A stretch of 49,827 nucleotides of DNA from Candidatus Kapaibacterium sp. (GTDB lineage Bacteria; Bacteroidota; Ignavibacteria; Kapaibacteriales; Kapaibacteriaceae): the NCBI GenBank assembly GCA_018883125.1, contig VEQR01000016.1:1-49827 (forward strand), read 5' to 3'. This document shows positions 37,901 to 47,659 of the stretch, piece after piece. The first letter of the stretch is position 1. Each line of letters starts with the position of its first letter. The notes below the pieces were generated by a model that searched no databases, was not told where the DNA came from, and saw nothing but the letters and a program-made list of their open reading frames with translations. The translations under genes and the position numbers were made by a program.

Positions 37901-40900
37901 TTGGCGTGTAAAGACGATTCTCCGTGACGAAAACGCGATTACGCATTTCTGGATGGAGAAGTGGCGACTTTCCAAGTGTATCAGCAGCACCGGTAAACAC
38001 TGGTGGAACCGTGTTGTTGCCAATGGCGAATGTAAGAGCACCATTGAGAGCATTTACGACACCGTCTTTCCAAAGAGCTGTACGCGAAATGACAGTGATC
38101 GGGTCTCCATTTGAAACTGGAAGAGCACGATAGCGCTCACCACCATAGTACGTTTCCTTGCCGCCAGCCGAACCAAGAGAGTTCGAGACTGGAAGCGTAG
38201 GACGGTTACCGAGGCGGAAGTTCGTACCACCAAGCTCACCTAGTGTTGATGAAGCCTCCCAGCGGCGACCTGCAAGTGCTGCTGAATCTTCAGCAATAGC
38301 ATTGCGAACGATCTTCGACAGGAGAGTTGCACCCGTACCATATGTGGCGAGGCCTTCGTACGCGCGACGGATGTTTGGATCACCACCGTTTGTCGAGTCT
38401 GGCACGAAGTCTACACGAGCACGGAAGATCGTGTCTGTATTCGTGCGCTGAGCCATGTTGATACGGATGTAATCGCCTGTACGCTCATTGATCACGAAGA
38501 ATACTGTCTCGTTAATTGAACGAGCATCATTGTTCGCGATTTCGGCTGTACCGTTGTAATCAGCACGTGCTTCGAGGAACAATGGGTAACCAATTGGATG
38601 ATCACCAACAAATTCCGTTTGTACCGCAGCAATGTCTGCGAACTTGTCAGCATCGTTTGGATTACGCGTCATACGCTTAACGTACTTGTTAAACGAAGGC
38701 ATAAGCGGATCGGCGTAGAGACGGAGAGTCGGCGGAATACCAACGGCGAAGTCTTCAATTGGAGACATGCGACGATTGGAGTAATCTGCTGTCTTGATGT
38801 CTGTTCCCTTATCGAAGATGTCGTATACGCGACCTTCCATAAGAAGAGTATCAGGGATCTGCCAAGTTGGAACTGCTGTGTAAGAGTAGCGCCATGCAGA
38901 TTCAAATGGACCCTGTTCAGTTGGATTCGATGTTGAGTTGCGGACAAAACGCATGTGCGTCTTACCGTTGCCAGCAATAAAGAATGTCTCCTGCGTACGT
39001 GCAAATGATGAACCTGCAGTCAAAGGAAGGATTGTGTTAACGTTAGCTTCTGTGCGGCCCCAATAGTTACCGCGGAGTGTGTCAACACCACCAAAACCGA
39101 TACCAGTCGTTCCAGCGAGAACACCCTTCGTGTCTTGTGCATCTGGAAGACGAACAATGAAGCGAGCGTCATTGTCGTAGATGGAGTTTGCAGCCGTACT
39201 GAATGTGTTCCATGGGAGTGGACCGGTTACTTCTCCGAAGAGAACCGCACCAGCAAGATCACTCGATGCCGGATTTTCGTTGCTAGCTGCGAGATATGGT
39301 CCCGAAATTGTGTCGTTCTGACGACCAATATTTGAAGTTGCCTTGTTGCCTGTTACCAAACAGCGAGCAAAATTCAACTTGAGATCGTAATTGTCTGAAT
39401 ACATAGCAGCACCACTGTGTGCCATGTTGTTTTGGAAACGAACACGATCAAAAGCGAAGGTGTCTACGCGAACTCGCACGCTATCGAGAATGTACACTGC
39501 ACCACCAAGACCAGTACCGTTTTCGCGGAGTGTTGTGCCGGGGTGTGTTACGCGGATATCGCCGCGCTGTGTTGTACCCGAACCTTGACGAGCAGCATTC
39601 GGATATGCTTCGTTTTCATAGAAACGCGTGAGCATACGCTCATCTGCACGAGGGTTAGCGGCTGCGAATGTGAAGACATCGTTGCGCGGCGCATACGAAA
39701 CTGCCATCGCATTTGCATCGAATGTTACATCATCGATGTCTGTGATCATGTAGCGCTTACGTGTTACCGTATCCGGTGTCACGATAGCCACAGCTCCACC
39801 GTTACCATTCCAAACCTTGTTTGCGCGGAACTCTGTTCCCTTCACAAGGTTGAGATCAGCATTGATAACATACAGACCACCACCACCACGAACTTCGTTG
39901 GCAATGTTCGGTGTGCCTGTTGTTGGAACCTGACCAACACGGTTGTTCACAAAGTGTGAGCGGACAAAACGAAGTCCACGCTCAACGACGGGAAGATTCT
40001 GTGGAATTTGAACTGCAATAGCACCACCAGCGAAGTTCGCCGTGTTGTTATTGAATTCTACACCGTAGTTCGTTCCGTAGATCCAAAGTGGTCCGGATGT
40101 TCCACCAGATCCGTAAACATACATGTTGCGCTCGGTGTAGATAGCACCGCCGTCAACTGTTGCCTTGTTATCACGGAATTTGATGTTGAAACCGTAGTTG
40201 CGTGCTTCAATTACGCCATCACTACCACCGATCCATGGTGAAAGTGCGCGCGACACTGAATTACGCTCAACGCAGATGGCGCCACCACGAGCCGACTCGT
40301 TTCCGATGAAGTGCGTTGGTGGGTTGTTGTCGAGGTTGCCACGAACCTGGATTGCAAGCGCTGTATTCGCCGTGTAGATGGCTCCTCCCTTGGAGAAGTT
40401 CGAAACGGAATTCGCGCTCGATGATGACAACGTTGTGATGAATGGCGTCACCGTCTTGTTAGACGTATAACGACCGGCAAACACTACACCAGTATTATCG
40501 CCAACATACACTGCACCACCGCGTGCACCTGAAGTGATCTGGTTGCCAACTGGTGTTGCTGATTGGCGGTTCTCAGCGTAGTTACCGTTGAATTCAATTG
40601 TGTCTTTGCCTTGGAAATCGTTGATACCGATACCAACAGTCATCGGTGTACGACCTGAGATATATACAGCACCACCAAACGACTCATTACGTTGTGAGCG
40701 GGTTGTGGTTCCAAATGTCGTTGCTGCTCGTGAAGAAACATCTGTAACGATGCGAACAGCACCGATACGAATCGTATCTACGTCTGCAAGGAGTGTGTAA
40801 TTGCCCGTAAAACGCGACTGGCGGATACGACCAAGGTACAGTGCAAGACGAGCATCATCCAGAGATTGGCGATCGGAGTCGGTCAGCGTTTCAGCTCCAG

Positions 40901-41981
40901 CTTCCGCAACATTATCCGTGATGCGCAAACCTGTGTTGATCGGTGCAGCTGTCGTCTGATCCGTCATAAACGGATTCGTCGTTGCTGGATACGTTGGCAG
41001 GGCTGCGATCGTACCAGGAGCTACCGTTGGGTAAAGCTGCAGGTTTGATCCAGCAAATGCGTCAACCGGTGCCTGGAGAACTTGAAGAGCTCCGCCACGG
41101 AAACGCGCCATGTTGTTGCGGAAGTTACAACCAACGATCCACGTGCGTGACGAGAACGTTGTGATGGCACCACCGCAACCGTTTGTCTGACTCAAAAGCG
41201 TTTGGTTGGCTGACTCAGCTTGTGGAGCCGTGAATGCCTGACCGCTGTTATTGGTGAGATAGACCGGACGGTTGTCTACCGTTGTATCCTTACGGAAGTT
41301 GACGAAGTCAACATCGCGGAAGAATGCCGCGCGAGCGCCCGGAAGCACAACGATATGTCCCCACTCACGTGAGAAGCTGTTCACACGATCAGCAGTAAAT
41401 GTGATGCGCGCAGGCGTCACATTAACAGTGCGGCCAGACGGACGGAACCACGGATTCAGACGAATCGCTGAAACCACCGCGCCAAGATCGAGCCGTGCGG
41501 CACGATACATGATCGCCTTGGCTGGCGTGAGGTTCTGGAGATTGGCGTTCGCACCCAGGTTCACACTGAAAATCAGGCTGTTCTTCGCTGAATTGATCGT
41601 CGGCTCGTTGTCGATCGTCGATGTGACGACGCCAGCTGCACCGTAATAATTCAGGTCATCATAGCCGATGTACGGCGGAACCAATGGATTCACTGCGGTA
41701 GGGTTGTACGTCGCAGACGCACGACCATCAGCAATGATGCGACCACCGGTCGAGTCCACCAGCCGACCATTCGGCAAGAACTCAACCCGTGTTCCGGGCT
41801 CGATTACGAGCGTACCACCAATTGTGTACGTGCCACTGATCCGATAGATCGTGTCACGAACAAAAATGCGCACGTTCCCGGGGGGAAGACTACCGCGTAC
41901 CTCAACGAATTGCGCATGCGCTACGTTGAAAACCGCGGTTAACGCAAGCAGCAAGCTGCTCAGACGAAACCAACGTTGCAT
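34941..41981 (-). CDS. Giant (~2,350 aa) T9SS-exported protein: Pmp-like parallel beta-helix, cadherin/Ig-like repeats, C-terminal sorting domain
   Basis: Signal peptide MQRWFRLSSLLLALTAVFNVAHAQ; repeated GGAV/IY plus FxxN motifs (GGAVYVGDN, GGAIYTAN, GGGLYVIN); LPDAIEDEDYNTQL...KWLRINPTSGLLYGTPRVTDLPYADTTVQVTVLVTDAGGL; C-terminus ISPNPFTSSSTISFNVPTTSKVTVEVFNSVGNRVATI. Confidence 0.85.
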   Translation of the reverse strand: MQRWFRLSSLLLALTAVFNVAHAQFVEVRGSLPPGNVRIFVRDTIYRISGTYTIGGTLVIEPGTRVEFLPNGRLVDSTGGRIIADGRASATYNPTAVNPLVPPYIGYDDLNYYGAAGVVTSTIDNEPTINSAKNSLIFSVNLGANANLQNLTPAKAIMYRAARLDLGAVVSAIRLNPWFRPSGRTVNVTPARITFTADRVNSFSREWGHIVVLPGARAAFFRDVDFVNFRKDTTVDNRPVYLTNNSGQAFTAPQAESANQTLLSQTNGCGGAITTFSSRTWIVGCNFRNNMARFRGGALQVLQAPVDAFAGSNLQLYPTVAPGTIAALPTYPATTNPFMTDQTTAAPINTGLRITDNVAEAGAETLTDSDRQSLDDARLALYLGRIRQSRFTGNYTLLADVDTIRIGAVRIVTDVSSRAATTFGTTTRSQRNESFGGAVYISGRTPMTVGIGINDFQGKDTIEFNGNYAENRQSATPVGNQITSGARGGAVYVGDNTGVVFAGRYTSNKTVTPFITTLSSSSANSVSNFSKGGAIYTANTALAIQVRGNLDNNPPTHFIGNESARGGAICVERNSVSRALSPWIGGSDGVIEARNYGFNIKFRDNKATVDGGAIYTERNMYVYGSGGTSGPLWIYGTNYGVEFNNNTANFAGGAIAVQIPQNLPVVERGLRFVRSHFVNNRVGQVPTTGTPNIANEVRGGGGLYVINADLNLVKGTEFRANKVWNGNGGAVAIVTPDTVTRKRYMITDIDDVTFDANAMAVSYAPRNDVFTFAAANPRADERMLTRFYENEAYPNAARQGSGTTQRGDIRVTHPGTTLRENGTGLGGAVYILDSVRVRVDTFAFDRVRFQNNMAHSGAAMYSDNYDLKLNFARCLVTGNKATSNIGRQNDTISGPYLAASNENPASSDLAGAVLFGEVTGPLPWNTFSTAANSIYDNDARFIVRLPDAQDTKGVLAGTTGIGFGGVDTLRGNYWGRTEANVNTILPLTAGSSFARTQETFFIAGNGKTHMRFVRNSTSNPTEQGPFESAWRYSYTAVPTWQIPDTLLMEGRVYDIFDKGTDIKTADYSNRRMSPIEDFAVGIPPTLRLYADPLMPSFNKYVKRMTRNPNDADKFADIAAVQTEFVGDHPIGYPLFLEARADYNGTAEIANNDARSINETVFFVINERTGDYIRINMAQRTNTDTIFRARVDFVPDSTNGGDPNIRRAYEGLATYGTGATLLSKIVRNAIAEDSAALAGRRWEASSTLGELGGTNFRLGNRPTLPVSNSLGSAGGKETYYGGERYRALPVSNGDPITVISRTALWKDGVVNALNGALTFAIGNNTVPPVFTGAADTLGKSPLLHPEMRNRVFVTENRLYTPITAGQSSRGAGRGSWFSDPASYPADALNQPIPGMDLTERDSIFSITAVDINKFYDPRVVQDANFNAELSYFWQIKTGNSGLQYWLRDTLVRAGATANNVRWSARGYRFFRGRPINPYIVPGGELVEVVAKNFPPSVEMVDSLRKSGWSEDQISRWIYLYPSYFHAQEYDNNALPLDQRNPSNTNARFLQQDTVNFGWMDSVSYTFRIHVVDSMPRFLWNYRATGTNAVTFQNMWKGDTTIVLDPTTTDPAVYNKATGTYLDTLRMLNTTSRVARRFTPAPQNAPNNILDEVYNNPSRSQADTLNIHFVANVTDSLRFRADINTDDEFEDMAAADQSRDVVKRLGAWDYRYGKTSYGFLSTSIRQNPGDTTLESIIQARPSWMASRFMRRYESAGTADPFAEDFTSRGQIEIRIPRNVANELLQPVNDYDPGRPFNDDRNTDTIMSVIVNDGHGGVNTLTRRLFVNYQPNLLDANLPDAIEDEDYNTQLIDSARRIKVYDPNFGQVIGYELIYADDTRDSVEIDPYFSEAGTIKLDDTRKTTPKWLRINPTSGLLYGTPRVTDLPYADTTVQVTVLVTDAGGLRDIKTYNLTIRAKNHNPVLLQSPIIRCVEAGKPYSDTLRVTDVDLARKQAGNEELTFEVTEPAGSWTFTPSKLASPIADTQRVAISTTNLTGNIVDGRIRIVVIVTDRQGAKDTLVYSVSVSDATRFSADVRVENNYGAFQVLSFGVGGTTIATRGDEQTSFGKLDSNYCEFELPPVPYIDVFDARWTVPTRNGIIRNIHPFSNAAGQSTYNARFQAGGETGQSSNYYPVKISWCRADIPAKDANNPGSYYIRDDQSNGQLFDYNMKTGTGKGVPGVIKRGGPDCDTLVITQTSIEGFVIVYDFTSPVQEDDVTVFGINRISPNPFTSSSTISFNVPTTSKVTVEVFNSVGNRVATIADDVFAAGKNSIEWNGMSNGVSLPSGSYTVRISDGTNTATQQVVVIR

Positions 41982-42073
41982 ACAACCTCCAGTTGTAAAA
42001 ACTTTATTCTTTAGCATTCTTTTCACGTGTTCAGGGTCAGTCATGTGGAAAATTGGCAAAATGCCTCGTTTTG

Positions 42074-42793
42074 CTAATCAATTGCCGTGCCAAGACGCGC
42101 AAGACCCGACTTTGCTGAAGCCGCGACTTCCGACATCTCGTATTTTTTGACAACTAACCGGTACAATTCAACTGCTTTTTCGCTGTTTTTTGCTTCTTCA
42201 TAGCAGACCGCCGCGCGGTACAGCATAACGTCCTCAAGACCGCTGCTTTGAGCCAAGGTGGCCGCTTCTTCATAGAGAGCTGCTGCTTCGGCAACCTTCT
42301 TCTGAAGCTCGCTTACCGCAGCAAGTCCTTGCTTGGCACCCGCTTGCATCAATTTTGAGTCAGATGAGGCCGCACGCTCGAATTGTCCCAAAGCTTCGTT
42401 TGGCTTACCGAGATTTACGTACGCATTGCCAGCCATCAGGGCAGCTTGCTCTCCAGCCGGTGTGCCTTCGTATTCGTCACTAATGGCTACAAGCCCCTTT
42501 ACAGCTTCTGTTCCCACAGGCGGAATTCCCTTGCCGGTAAGTGCAGCATCATACGCACCCATGTCAAACACATTTCTCACACGTGAGAGGTGTGTGAGAC
42601 CCTCCATGTTGAGTTCCTGCTGCTGACTGTCGTAGTAGAAGTAGCCAGCAGCTACTAGAGCGATTGCTCCAACAACTCCTGCAAGTACCTTCCAGCGACT
42701 GCTGATGAAGTCAACGATGTCCGTAGAAGCATGCCCGGTTGAAGCCGACATCTCCGATGAACTGTAGTTTTCGTGCGGTAACCCTGTGCTCAT
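42074..42793 (-). CDS. Single-TM, TPR-containing protein
   Basis: TM VLAGVVGAIALVAAGYFYYDS; TPR-like YVNLGKPNEALGQFERAA, VMLYRAAVCYEEAKNSEKAVELYRLVVKKY. Confidence 0.75.
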   Translation of the reverse strand: MSTGLPHENYSSSEMSASTGHASTDIVDFISSRWKVLAGVVGAIALVAAGYFYYDSQQQELNMEGLTHLSRVRNVFDMGAYDAALTGKGIPPVGTEAVKGLVAISDEYEGTPAGEQAALMAGNAYVNLGKPNEALGQFERAASSDSKLMQAGAKQGLAAVSELQKKVAEAAALYEEAATLAQSSGLEDVMLYRAAVCYEEAKNSEKAVELYRLVVKKYEMSEVAASAKSGLARLGTAID

Positions 42794-43062
42794 GCACTCC
42801 TCTCATGTCCTACAAAACCACCATCATCCTATGGATTGATTGGCGGAAAACAAAGTTTCTGCACCACTCGACGCAACAGTGAACCTGAGGAACACAGTGA
42901 GCCCAGTGAAACAGATTTGCAAATATACCTTTGGTGGCGTTACCGACCAACTTGAAATATAAACACGAACCTCAGCGGTAAACCTAACTGTTTGTTGCCC
43001 TTAGGTTGGTTATCCACAGCGTTCGATGTGCCGTTTTCAACACGGCCGCGCACAAAGGTTCC

Positions 43063-45168
43063 TTAGAAGCGGACGGTGTTTCGGACAGCCTCGGCGATAT
43101 CCGAAACATTCAGCAGAATGGCCTGTTCGAGACTTTTCGCAAATCCAACAGGAGTATCCTTGGAACCTACACGGGCAACTGGTGCGTCGAGATACCGGAA
43201 AAGTTCTTCTCCGATCGACGAAGCAACCTCGCCGCCAAAACCGCCCGTCTTCTTGTCTTCGTGCGCAACCACACAGCGTCCGGTGCGACGAACGTGTTCA
43301 AAGACCATTTCCTTGTCCCAAGGGGCTAGTGATCGCAGATCGATCACTTCAACGTCGATCCCCTCCGACGCAAGCTGGTCCGCTGCCTGCAGACTCCAGT
43401 GCACTGCCGTGCCGTAGGTGACGATGGTGACATGTGTACCTGCACGACGCACCTTGGCTTTGCCAAATGGGATGATGAAGTCCTCGGACGGCATCGGAGC
43501 CGATGTTGGACGGTAGTTGTAGAGAAACTTCGGTTCAAGGAACATCGTGGTGCCACGCGAACGGATAGCGTTGCGCATAAGGCCAACAGCATCGTCGGCA
43601 AAGGACGGACATACAACCCGCAGACCCGGAAGCGTCGTGAACGTGCCCTCAAGGTTCTGAGAGTGATACAGCCCCCCCTGGATGTACCCCCCGGAAGCAA
43701 GACGGATGACCATGGCTGGGGCAAACTGGCCTTTAGTACGCCAGTAATCGTGTGTGCACTCGATCAGCTGCTCCATCGCCGGCCAGAAATAGTCGGCAAA
43801 CTCAGCCCCCTCCACAACAACTCGAATGTCGTCGCGGTAGCGGGTCATTCCATTCGCCGTACCAACGATGAAATCCTCAGCGATCGGGGCGTTGAACACC
43901 CGATCATTGCCAAACTCATCCAGCATGCCCTTACAAACATTAAAGATGCCCTGCTTTTTGAATGATGCAACGTCCTGACCAAACAGGAATGTGGCCGGAT
44001 TACGCCGGAACTCCTCGTGCATGGCGTTCACGATACCCTCGCGGAACGTCACAACAGGGGCATCGGGTGACGGCACGTAGTGCTGCTCGGTGGTGTCATG
44101 ATATCCGATCACCGGATCAGGAATCACGAAGTCCGTATAAGACGCCGGATCTGGGTCGGCAAGGGGCTCGATAGCATCCGCTGCGGCAAAAATGGCGGTC
44201 TTATTGGCCTCTTCGATGGCAAGGAGCTGTTCTTCTGTTGCAATTCCATTTGCTAACAGTGTGGCACGCATCCGCGGAAGTGGATCGCGGTCCTTCATGG
44301 CCTGAAGATCCGCTGGCTCGCGATACAGCTCGTGATTGTCCGAATTCGAGTGCGAGCCGATACGGTCGCAGTCCGCGTGGACCATGACTGGCCCCTTGCC
44401 GCTGAGAGCATAATCCCGTGCCTGCTCCATGGCCCGGAAGGAATCCATCGGGTCACGGCCATCACAGTAGATGATCTTCAGGTTCTTGAAACCGCTGAAG
44501 TTCTCAGCAACCACAGGGTTGAACGTCTGCTCGCGGACCGGCACACTGATGCCGTACTTGTTATTCTGGATCACGAACACAATGGGAAGCTTTTCCCGAT
44601 CGGCACCGTTGACGGCTTCGTAGTAGTAGCCCTCGGATGTGGTGCTCTCGCCCGTAGAGCAGTAGACCACCTCGTCGCCGTTGAACTTGCGGATAGACCT
44701 GGCTGTGCCCACCGCTTGCTGCGAGTGGTTTCCGGTGCACGACGAAGAGTTCTGCAGGTTGATGGAGATCTTGGCAAAATGGTTGCTCATGTGGCGTCCA
44801 CCACCGGCTACGTCAACATCCTTGGAGAGACCATTTGCAATGATCTCTTCAACCGATACGCCGGCTGCCAGCGAAGTGAGCATGTCTCGGTAGTAGGGAA
44901 AGAGGAAGTCTTTTCCCGGACGAAACACCTTGCCAAGAGCAAGCTGAATTCCGTCGTGACCCGCGAACGGGGCATGGTACGACCAGCCCTTTGCCATCTT
45001 TAGGTAGTTCGCGGCCTTTTCGTCAAGCCGGCGTCCAAGGTGTTGCGTGCGATACCAATCAACGAGTGTCTCTTTCGGGAACCCCTTGACGTTGAACAGG
45101 TCCTCACGCTGCTTCGGTGCAGGTGCGGATTGCGTTGCTGCAGGTTTTGCCTTGGTCGTCTTGGCCAT
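43063..45168 (-). CDS. Fused alpha/beta 2-oxo(isovalerate) dehydrogenase E1
   Basis: TPP-binding alpha part (GGRHMSNHF, STGESTTSEGYYYEAVNGA, PIVFVIQNNKYGISV) fused to beta part (FGQDVASFKKQGIFNV, VEGAEFADYFWPAMEQLI, HEDKKTGGFGGEV). Confidence 0.9.
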   Translation of the reverse strand: MAKTTKAKPAATQSAPAPKQREDLFNVKGFPKETLVDWYRTQHLGRRLDEKAANYLKMAKGWSYHAPFAGHDGIQLALGKVFRPGKDFLFPYYRDMLTSLAAGVSVEEIIANGLSKDVDVAGGGRHMSNHFAKISINLQNSSSCTGNHSQQAVGTARSIRKFNGDEVVYCSTGESTTSEGYYYEAVNGADREKLPIVFVIQNNKYGISVPVREQTFNPVVAENFSGFKNLKIIYCDGRDPMDSFRAMEQARDYALSGKGPVMVHADCDRIGSHSNSDNHELYREPADLQAMKDRDPLPRMRATLLANGIATEEQLLAIEEANKTAIFAAADAIEPLADPDPASYTDFVIPDPVIGYHDTTEQHYVPSPDAPVVTFREGIVNAMHEEFRRNPATFLFGQDVASFKKQGIFNVCKGMLDEFGNDRVFNAPIAEDFIVGTANGMTRYRDDIRVVVEGAEFADYFWPAMEQLIECTHDYWRTKGQFAPAMVIRLASGGYIQGGLYHSQNLEGTFTTLPGLRVVCPSFADDAVGLMRNAIRSRGTTMFLEPKFLYNYRPTSAPMPSEDFIIPFGKAKVRRAGTHVTIVTYGTAVHWSLQAADQLASEGIDVEVIDLRSLAPWDKEMVFEHVRRTGRCVVAHEDKKTGGFGGEVASSIGEELFRYLDAPVARVGSKDTPVGFAKSLEQAILLNVSDIAEAVRNTVRF

Positions 45169-45196
45169 GATCGTAGATCCTCGTGGTGTTTCGTCG

Positions 45197-46135
45197 TTAA
45201 GATTTTTTTGTGGACTTGCGCACAGGTGTCAGCCATCCGTACGGGTCCTCCCCATGCACGGTCACATTGTGGAATGCCTGCTGCAAGGCCCGTGTGACCG
45301 GTCCAACCTTGCCCCTTCCCACAGCAATACGGTCAACCGATTTCACCGGAGTGATCTCGACGGCCGTGCCGGTGAGAAACATTTCATCGCAACTGTAGAG
45401 CATCGCTCTCGGAATGTTCTGTTCTCGCACCGTTACCCCAAGCTCCTCGGCCAGAGTTATCACTGTGTCGCGAGTGATTCCAGGTAACAGAGAACTTGCG
45501 GCAGGGGGCGTGATAAGCTCGTCGTTCACAACCACGAACACGTTTTCACCCGAGCCCTCGGCAATGTTGCCGTAGGCGTCAAGGCAGATGCCCTCCGCAT
45601 AGCCGTTCTCAACGGCCTCCATCTTTACCAGCTGGGAGTTCATATAGTTACCGCCAGCCTTGGCCATCGATGGCAGTGCGTTCGGTGTGATCCTGTCCCA
45701 CGACGAAATACACACGTCAACGCCATTCTGTGCCGCATCGTCACCGAGATAGGCGCCCCATTCCCATGCAGCTATGTACACCTCTACCGGACAGCGCAGT
45801 CCATAGACCCCCATGTCTCCAAAACCCCGTAGGGCAAAGGGGCGGATGTAGCACTGACGGAGCTTGTTGCGGCGGACGAGATCCACTGCAGCCTCCGATA
45901 GTTCATCAACCGAAAAGGGAAGCTGCGTACGATACACCTTCAGCGACTGGTGCAACCGACGCATGTGATCATGCAGACGGAAGACAGCCGTGCCGCCGGC
46001 GGTTTCGTAGCAACGGATTCCCTCAAACCATGCCGAGCCGTAGTGCACAACGTGCGACAGGACGTGGATAGTGGCCTTCTCGAAGGGGACAAAACTCCCG
46101 TTCTTCCAGATGGTCTTTGTTGGCGTTATCGGCAT
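45197..46135 (-). CDS. ilvE: Branched-chain amino acid aminotransferase
   Basis: IWKNGSFVPFEKATIHVLSHVVHYGSAWFEGIRCY; GENVFVVVNDELITPP; LLPGITRDTVITLAEELGV. Confidence 0.93.
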   Translation of the reverse strand: MPITPTKTIWKNGSFVPFEKATIHVLSHVVHYGSAWFEGIRCYETAGGTAVFRLHDHMRRLHQSLKVYRTQLPFSVDELSEAAVDLVRRNKLRQCYIRPFALRGFGDMGVYGLRCPVEVYIAAWEWGAYLGDDAAQNGVDVCISSWDRITPNALPSMAKAGGNYMNSQLVKMEAVENGYAEGICLDAYGNIAEGSGENVFVVVNDELITPPAASSLLPGITRDTVITLAEELGVTVREQNIPRAMLYSCDEMFLTGTAVEITPVKSVDRIAVGRGKVGPVTRALQQAFHNVTVHGEDPYGWLTPVRKSTKKS

Positions 46136-46152
46136 GATCGTTCCACTGAATT

Positions 46153-47637
46153 CTATGGGTTAACCGTGGATGATTCCAATGCTTCCTTCATCAGCTGCGT
46201 TACCATTGCAGGATTCGCGGTTCCACCTGATGCCTTCAGCACCTGGCCAACGAAAAATCCAAGCAGGTTGGTCTTACCGTCTCTGTACTTCTGCACGTTA
46301 TCCGGATTACTCTGGATTACGTTCTGTACCATGGCCAACAACGCCGACGGGTCGGAAACCTGCTTCAGACCGCGCTCCTCGATCAGCTCGGGAGCTGTTC
46401 GCCCCGTTCCAAGCATATCGGGAAACACATCTTTGGCCGTCTTACTGCTGATCGTGCCGTCGGCGATAACATCAACAATGGATGCAAGTTGTCGCGGCGT
46501 AAGCCCTACGTCGTTCACAGAACACTTGCGCTCCCCCATGATGCGCAGTATGTCCGTCATGATCCAGTTACTTGTCAGCTTGTACGTTTCGGCCCCCGGC
46601 GATGCCAGTAAGCCGCATGTGTCTTCGTAATACGTGGCCACATCAATGTCATCCACAAAGATCGCCGCATCATAGGCCGGCAGATGATACTGCTCGGTGA
46701 ACCGGCGTTTCTTTGCTAAAGAGAGCTCCGGAATGGTCCGGCGCAGCTCCTCTAGGCGTTCATGATCTACCACGACCGGACCAAGGTCCGGCTCGGGAAA
46801 GTACCGGTAGTCGTGCGCCTGTTCCTTACTGCGCATCACCTTGGTCTTCTGTGCTCCGGCGTCCCACATCCGCGTTTGCTGAACAACCTGCCCGCCCCCT
46901 TCTAGGAGAGCGATCTGGTCGTTGATCTCAAAGTCGATTGCCTTTTCAACGTTGCGGAAGGAGTTCAGGTTCTTCACCTCGCGCTTCGTGCCAAAGCTGG
47001 TACTGCCCTTGATTCGAACGGAAACATTCGCATCGCAGCGCATGCTGCCCTCTTCGAGGTTCCCGTCACATATTCCCAAGTAAATGAGGATCTGCCGCAT
47101 CTGCTGAAGGTATTGATAGGCCTCCTGCGGAGTGCGGATATCAGGCTCGCTGACAATCTCGATAAGGGGCACGCCAGCCCGGTTAAGGTCGACAAGCGTG
47201 TCGATGTCCAGATCATGAATGCTCTTGCCTGAATCCTCTTCCATGTGAATTCGGGTGATGCCGATCTGCTTCGCCCCCTGATCGGTCTCTATCTCAACGA
47301 ATCCGTCATGGCAGATCGGATCCGCATACTGTGTGATCTGATACCCCTTTGGAAGGTCGGGGTAGTAATAATTCTTGCGGGAAAATGTGGACACACGCCG
47401 GATCATACAGTTGGTTGCCAACCCCATCCTCACGGCATAGGCCACGAGGTTTTCGTTCAGCACGGGAAGGACGCCGGGATGACCCAGACAGATAGGACAA
47501 ACGTTGACGTTCGGCTGAGCCCCATAGGTGGTGGAGCAACTGCAGAACGCCTTCGATGCTGAGGTCAGCTGGGCGTGGACCTCGAGACCGATAACGGCCT
47601 CGTACTTGGTCGCGAGAGATGATTCGGAGGTGTCCAA
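46153..47637 (-). CDS. gatB: Asp/Glu-tRNA amidotransferase subunit B
   Basis: YEAVIGLEVHAQLTSASKAFC, GYQITQYADPI, VDLNRAGVPLIEIVSEPD, EGSMRCDANVSVR. Confidence 0.97.
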   Translation of the reverse strand: MDTSESSLATKYEAVIGLEVHAQLTSASKAFCSCSTTYGAQPNVNVCPICLGHPGVLPVLNENLVAYAVRMGLATNCMIRRVSTFSRKNYYYPDLPKGYQITQYADPICHDGFVEIETDQGAKQIGITRIHMEEDSGKSIHDLDIDTLVDLNRAGVPLIEIVSEPDIRTPQEAYQYLQQMRQILIYLGICDGNLEEGSMRCDANVSVRIKGSTSFGTKREVKNLNSFRNVEKAIDFEINDQIALLEGGGQVVQQTRMWDAGAQKTKVMRSKEQAHDYRYFPEPDLGPVVVDHERLEELRRTIPELSLAKKRRFTEQYHLPAYDAAIFVDDIDVATYYEDTCGLLASPGAETYKLTSNWIMTDILRIMGERKCSVNDVGLTPRQLASIVDVIADGTISSKTAKDVFPDMLGTGRTAPELIEERGLKQVSDPSALLAMVQNVIQSNPDNVQKYRDGKTNLLGFFVGQVLKASGGTANPAMVTQLMKEALESSTVNP

Positions 47638-47659
47638 AGGACCACAAAACTACGGAAAA

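Noticed and set aside
42794-43062. Possible tRNA or structured RNA in the intergenic gap upstream of the TPR gene
   Set aside because: No cloverleaf, no CCA-type acceptor pairing or convincing conserved RNA motif found by eye.
43399-43965. 188-aa and other ORFs antisense to the E1 dehydrogenase
   Set aside because: Opposite a confidently identified enzyme; no motifs.
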